Shown: positions 6,209 through 8,284 of the stretch, piece after piece
Layout of the letters: each line of letters begins with the position of its first letter
Numbering within the stretch: position 1 is the first letter of the stretch
DNA from: Methanomicrobiales archaeon
GTDB taxonomy: Archaea; Halobacteriota; Methanomicrobia; Methanomicrobiales; Methanoculleaceae
NCBI GenBank assembly: GCA_012510295.1
Contig: JAAZID010000011.1
Coordinates: 1 to 8,284, forward strand
DNA: 8,284 nt
Direction: 5' to 3'
Program-made: the position numbers and the translations under genes
Notes under the pieces: model-generated
Database searches by the model: none
The model's input: the letters and a program-made list of their open reading frames with translations, nothing else
Told to the model about the DNA's origin: nothing

Positions 6209-8284
6209 ATGCGTACTCGCGGCACTATCATCATCCGGGGCATCGTCCAGGGCGTCGGTTTTCGTCCTTTCGTCTATGCTAAGGCGCAGGAATTCGGGGT
6301 CACGGGGTCCGTCAAGAACCTGGGGAGCGAGGTCGAGATCCATGCGTTCGGGGATCGCTTCGATGAGTTCCTGGAGGCTGTTTCGAGAGGGACACCGCTG
6401 TCCCGGATAGATTCCGTCATCGTCAGAGAACTGCGCGGCGATCCTCCCGAGACATTTATCATCCTTGACAGTGGCTCAGGCAGCCTCTCGGGGTTCATCC
6501 CGACCGACGTCGCCACCTGCGATGACTGCATAGCCGATATATTCACACCGGGGGGTCGTTACGAGGGATACTGGGCCACCTCTTGCGTCAACTGCGGGCC
6601 ACGGTACAGCATCATAAGCGCCATACCCTACGACCGGGAGCGTACATCCATGGATGCGTTTCCGATGTGTGATGCCTGCGGGAGCGAGTACACCGACCCG
6701 GCGTGCCGGCGCCACCACGCCCAGACGATCGCCTGTGCGGCCTGCGGGCCGGCCCTCTCCCTTTTCCGGGCCGACGGGACGCCGGTCGATACGGAGGAAC
6801 CGGTCAGGGAGACGGCAACCCTCCTCGATTCGGGCGCGGTCGTCGCCATCCGGGGGATCGGGGGATTCCACATCGCCTGCATTGAGGAGTCTGCCGGCAT
6901 TCTGAAGCGCCGCCTCGGCCGGAGTGAGCAACCCCTCGCGGTGATGGCAACCCCGGATGAGGTGGATCGGATCGCGGTGGTCTCCGATGAGGACCGGGAG
7001 ATCCTTCACTCGTGGGCCCGGCCGATCGTCGTGCTCGAAAAGCGGGATAGGCGATCACACCGGGGGATATCCACGCTCCACACCATCGGGTGCATGCTCC
7101 CCTACTCGGGGCTGCACCACCTCCTCTTTGCAGCCCTCAGGCACCCTCTCCTCATCATGACAAGCGCGAATTTGCCCGGCTATCCGATGATCACCGGTGT
7201 ATCCGACGCCCTCGACCGGATAGCGGGGGTGGTGGACTACGTCCTCACCCACGACCGCCGGATCGTCAACCGGTGCGACGATTCGGTCGTGCGGGATGGC
7301 TACATCATCAGGCTCTCGCGGGGTCTTGCCCCGAAGCGGGTCTCGATCGATCTCGGGAGCCGGACCATCCTCGGCGTCGGTCCGGAGCTGAACGCGAATG
7401 TCTCCCTCTACCGGGAGGGGTTCTGCATCACATCGCCCCACGTCGGGAATGTCAGGAATCCCCGGACACTCGCCTACCTGCAGGATACGGCGGAGAGGCT
7501 CGGGGGTCTGGTCGGTGCCCGCTACGATATGGTTGTTCACGATCTCCACCCGCAGTTCCTCTCGACCCGGTACGCACGGGAGGTTGCTGAGACGCTCGGG
7601 GCGGAGGTTCTCGCGGTCCAGCACCACCGGGCACATATAGCGGCCGCGACCCGTGAGGAATGCGTCGGCATCGCGATCGACGGTGTGGGCTACGGCGACG
7701 ATGGGACGGTCTGGGGCGGGGAGGTCTTTGCCGGCCAGGTTCCCCATCTCGACCGGGTTGCCCACCTTGAGGTTGTCCCGATGCCGGGCGGGGATCTCGC
7801 GACCCGGTATCCTGAGAAGATGCTCTACGGTATCCTGCCGACGGCCGGGGTCCGGGATATGCTTGCGGCGCGGGGGTGGGGCGATATCGAGCTTGGTGTC
7901 CTCTCCCGGCAGGTTGAGCGGGGCGTAAACGTCGTCCCGACATCGAGTGCCGGCCGGGTCCTCGATGCGGCTGCGGCGCTCCTCGGGATCTGCCAGGAGC
8001 GGACGTACGACGGCGAACCGGCTGTGAAACTCGAGTCAGCGGCGTATGCCGGGAGGGCGTCAGCCTGGGATCTTGAGTTTCTGAACGACGGGGGGTGCGA
8101 GATCCTCTCGACCCGGGCGATACTTTCGGAGGCGCACCGGCGGGTCTCTGCCGGGGAGCGGCCCGGGGACGTTGCAGCATCGGTCCAGTACAACCTTGCG
8201 AGGGGCATCGCCGCGATGGCCGTCCGGGCGGCCGGCGAGCGGGGGATCCCCCGGGTGGCGCTCTCGGGCGGGGTCGCATACAAC
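6209..8284 (+). CDS. hypF: Carbamoyltransferase HypF, [NiFe]-hydrogenase maturation, 3'-truncated by window edge
   Basis: The frame is open from ATG 6209 to the window end, giving 692 residues of an expected roughly 750. HypF uses carbamoyl phosphate and ATP to carbamoylate the C-terminal Cys of HypE, the first step to the CN ligands of [NiFe]-hydrogenase. Domains in order: acylphosphatase-like with RGIVQGVGFRPF (10-21); two zinc fingers of the C-x2-C-x18-C-x2-C type (C104, C107, C126, C129 and C154, C157, C176, C179); a YrdC-like domain from about 200 to 375 with VAIRGIGGFHIAC (212-224) and HDRRIVNRCDDSVVR (348-362); and a Kae1-like domain with HDLHP (444-448), the metal-binding HHRAH (472-476) and DGVGYGDDGTVWGGE (491-505). 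The visible part ends at LSGGVAYN, matching the LSGGVxxN near the end of the family. Several usually conserved residues differ (see findings), though the frame is intact. The start fits the acylphosphatase domain; no ribosome binding site is seen. In methanogens its clients would be hydrogenases such as Frh, Mvh or Ech. Confidence 0.93.
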   Translation, partial: MRTRGTIIIRGIVQGVGFRPFVYAKAQEFGVTGSVKNLGSEVEIHAFGDRFDEFLEAVSRGTPLSRIDSVIVRELRGDPPETFIILDSGSGSLSGFIPTDVATCDDCIADIFTPGGRYEGYWATSCVNCGPRYSIISAIPYDRERTSMDAFPMCDACGSEYTDPACRRHHAQTIACAACGPALSLFRADGTPVDTEEPVRETATLLDSGAVVAIRGIGGFHIACIEESAGILKRRLGRSEQPLAVMATPDEVDRIAVVSDEDREILHSWARPIVVLEKRDRRSHRGISTLHTIGCMLPYSGLHHLLFAALRHPLLIMTSANLPGYPMITGVSDALDRIAGVVDYVLTHDRRIVNRCDDSVVRDGYIIRLSRGLAPKRVSIDLGSRTILGVGPELNANVSLYREGFCITSPHVGNVRNPRTLAYLQDTAERLGGLVGARYDMVVHDLHPQFLSTRYAREVAETLGAEVLAVQHHRAHIAAATREECVGIAIDGVGYGDDGTVWGGEVFAGQVPHLDRVAHLEVVPMPGGDLATRYPEKMLYGILPTAGVRDMLAARGWGDIELGVLSRQVERGVNVVPTSSAGRVLDAAAALLGICQERTYDGEPAVKLESAAYAGRASAWDLEFLNDGGCEILSTRAILSEAHRRVSAGERPGDVAASVQYNLARGIAAMAVRAAGERGIPRVALSGGVAYN

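Noticed and set aside
7055..8283. Minus-strand frames of up to 275 codons opposite hypF
   Set aside because: The plus-strand frame encodes conserved HypF motifs throughout; the antisense products are Arg/Pro-rich and low in complexity.

Overview
The window looks like a euryarchaeal chromosome, most probably a methanogen of the Methanomicrobiales (Methanoculleus-like). This is inferred from the high GC content, the resemblance of the proteins to methanogen families, the short overlapping operons with TTG starts and SD-like GAGG/GGTG motifs, the AT-rich TATA-type promoter gaps and the hydrogenase maturation gene. I could not run a database search, so the genus is a guess. I see no rRNA, tRNA, CRISPR array, insertion sequence or phage gene.

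The layout is compact. On the + strand, a 5'-truncated bactofilin-like (polymer-forming cytoskeletal) beta-helix protein (1-683) overlaps by 4 bases a class I SAM-dependent methyltransferase-like protein (680-1567). After an 85-base gap with a possible promoter comes a 12-helix MFS exporter-type transporter (1653-2828). Eleven bases later, on the opposite strand, ends a three-gene operon that reads leftwards from about 6151: an ArsR-like winged-helix regulator (6151-5639), a winged-helix regulator with a large C-terminal domain of unknown role (5655-4849), and a Ski2-like SF2 helicase with an N-terminal zinc-binding CxxC pair (4852-2840). The three genes overlap by 17 and 4 bases, so they are very likely co-translated.

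A 57-base AT-rich gap (6152-6208) separates this operon from the divergent hypF gene, which runs off the right edge (6209 to beyond 8284). HypF makes the carbamoyl-derived cyanide ligands of [NiFe]-hydrogenases, which methanogens need for growth on H2. The shared gap carries candidate TATA elements for both directions and a tandem AAATTTT(T)G repeat, so the first regulator may control itself, the helicase operon and perhaps hypF.

Nothing in the window is a clear-cut new system. The parts most worth a second look are the two-regulator/helicase operon with its shared promoter, the bactofilin-like/methyltransferase-like pair, and the non-canonical residues in HypF.
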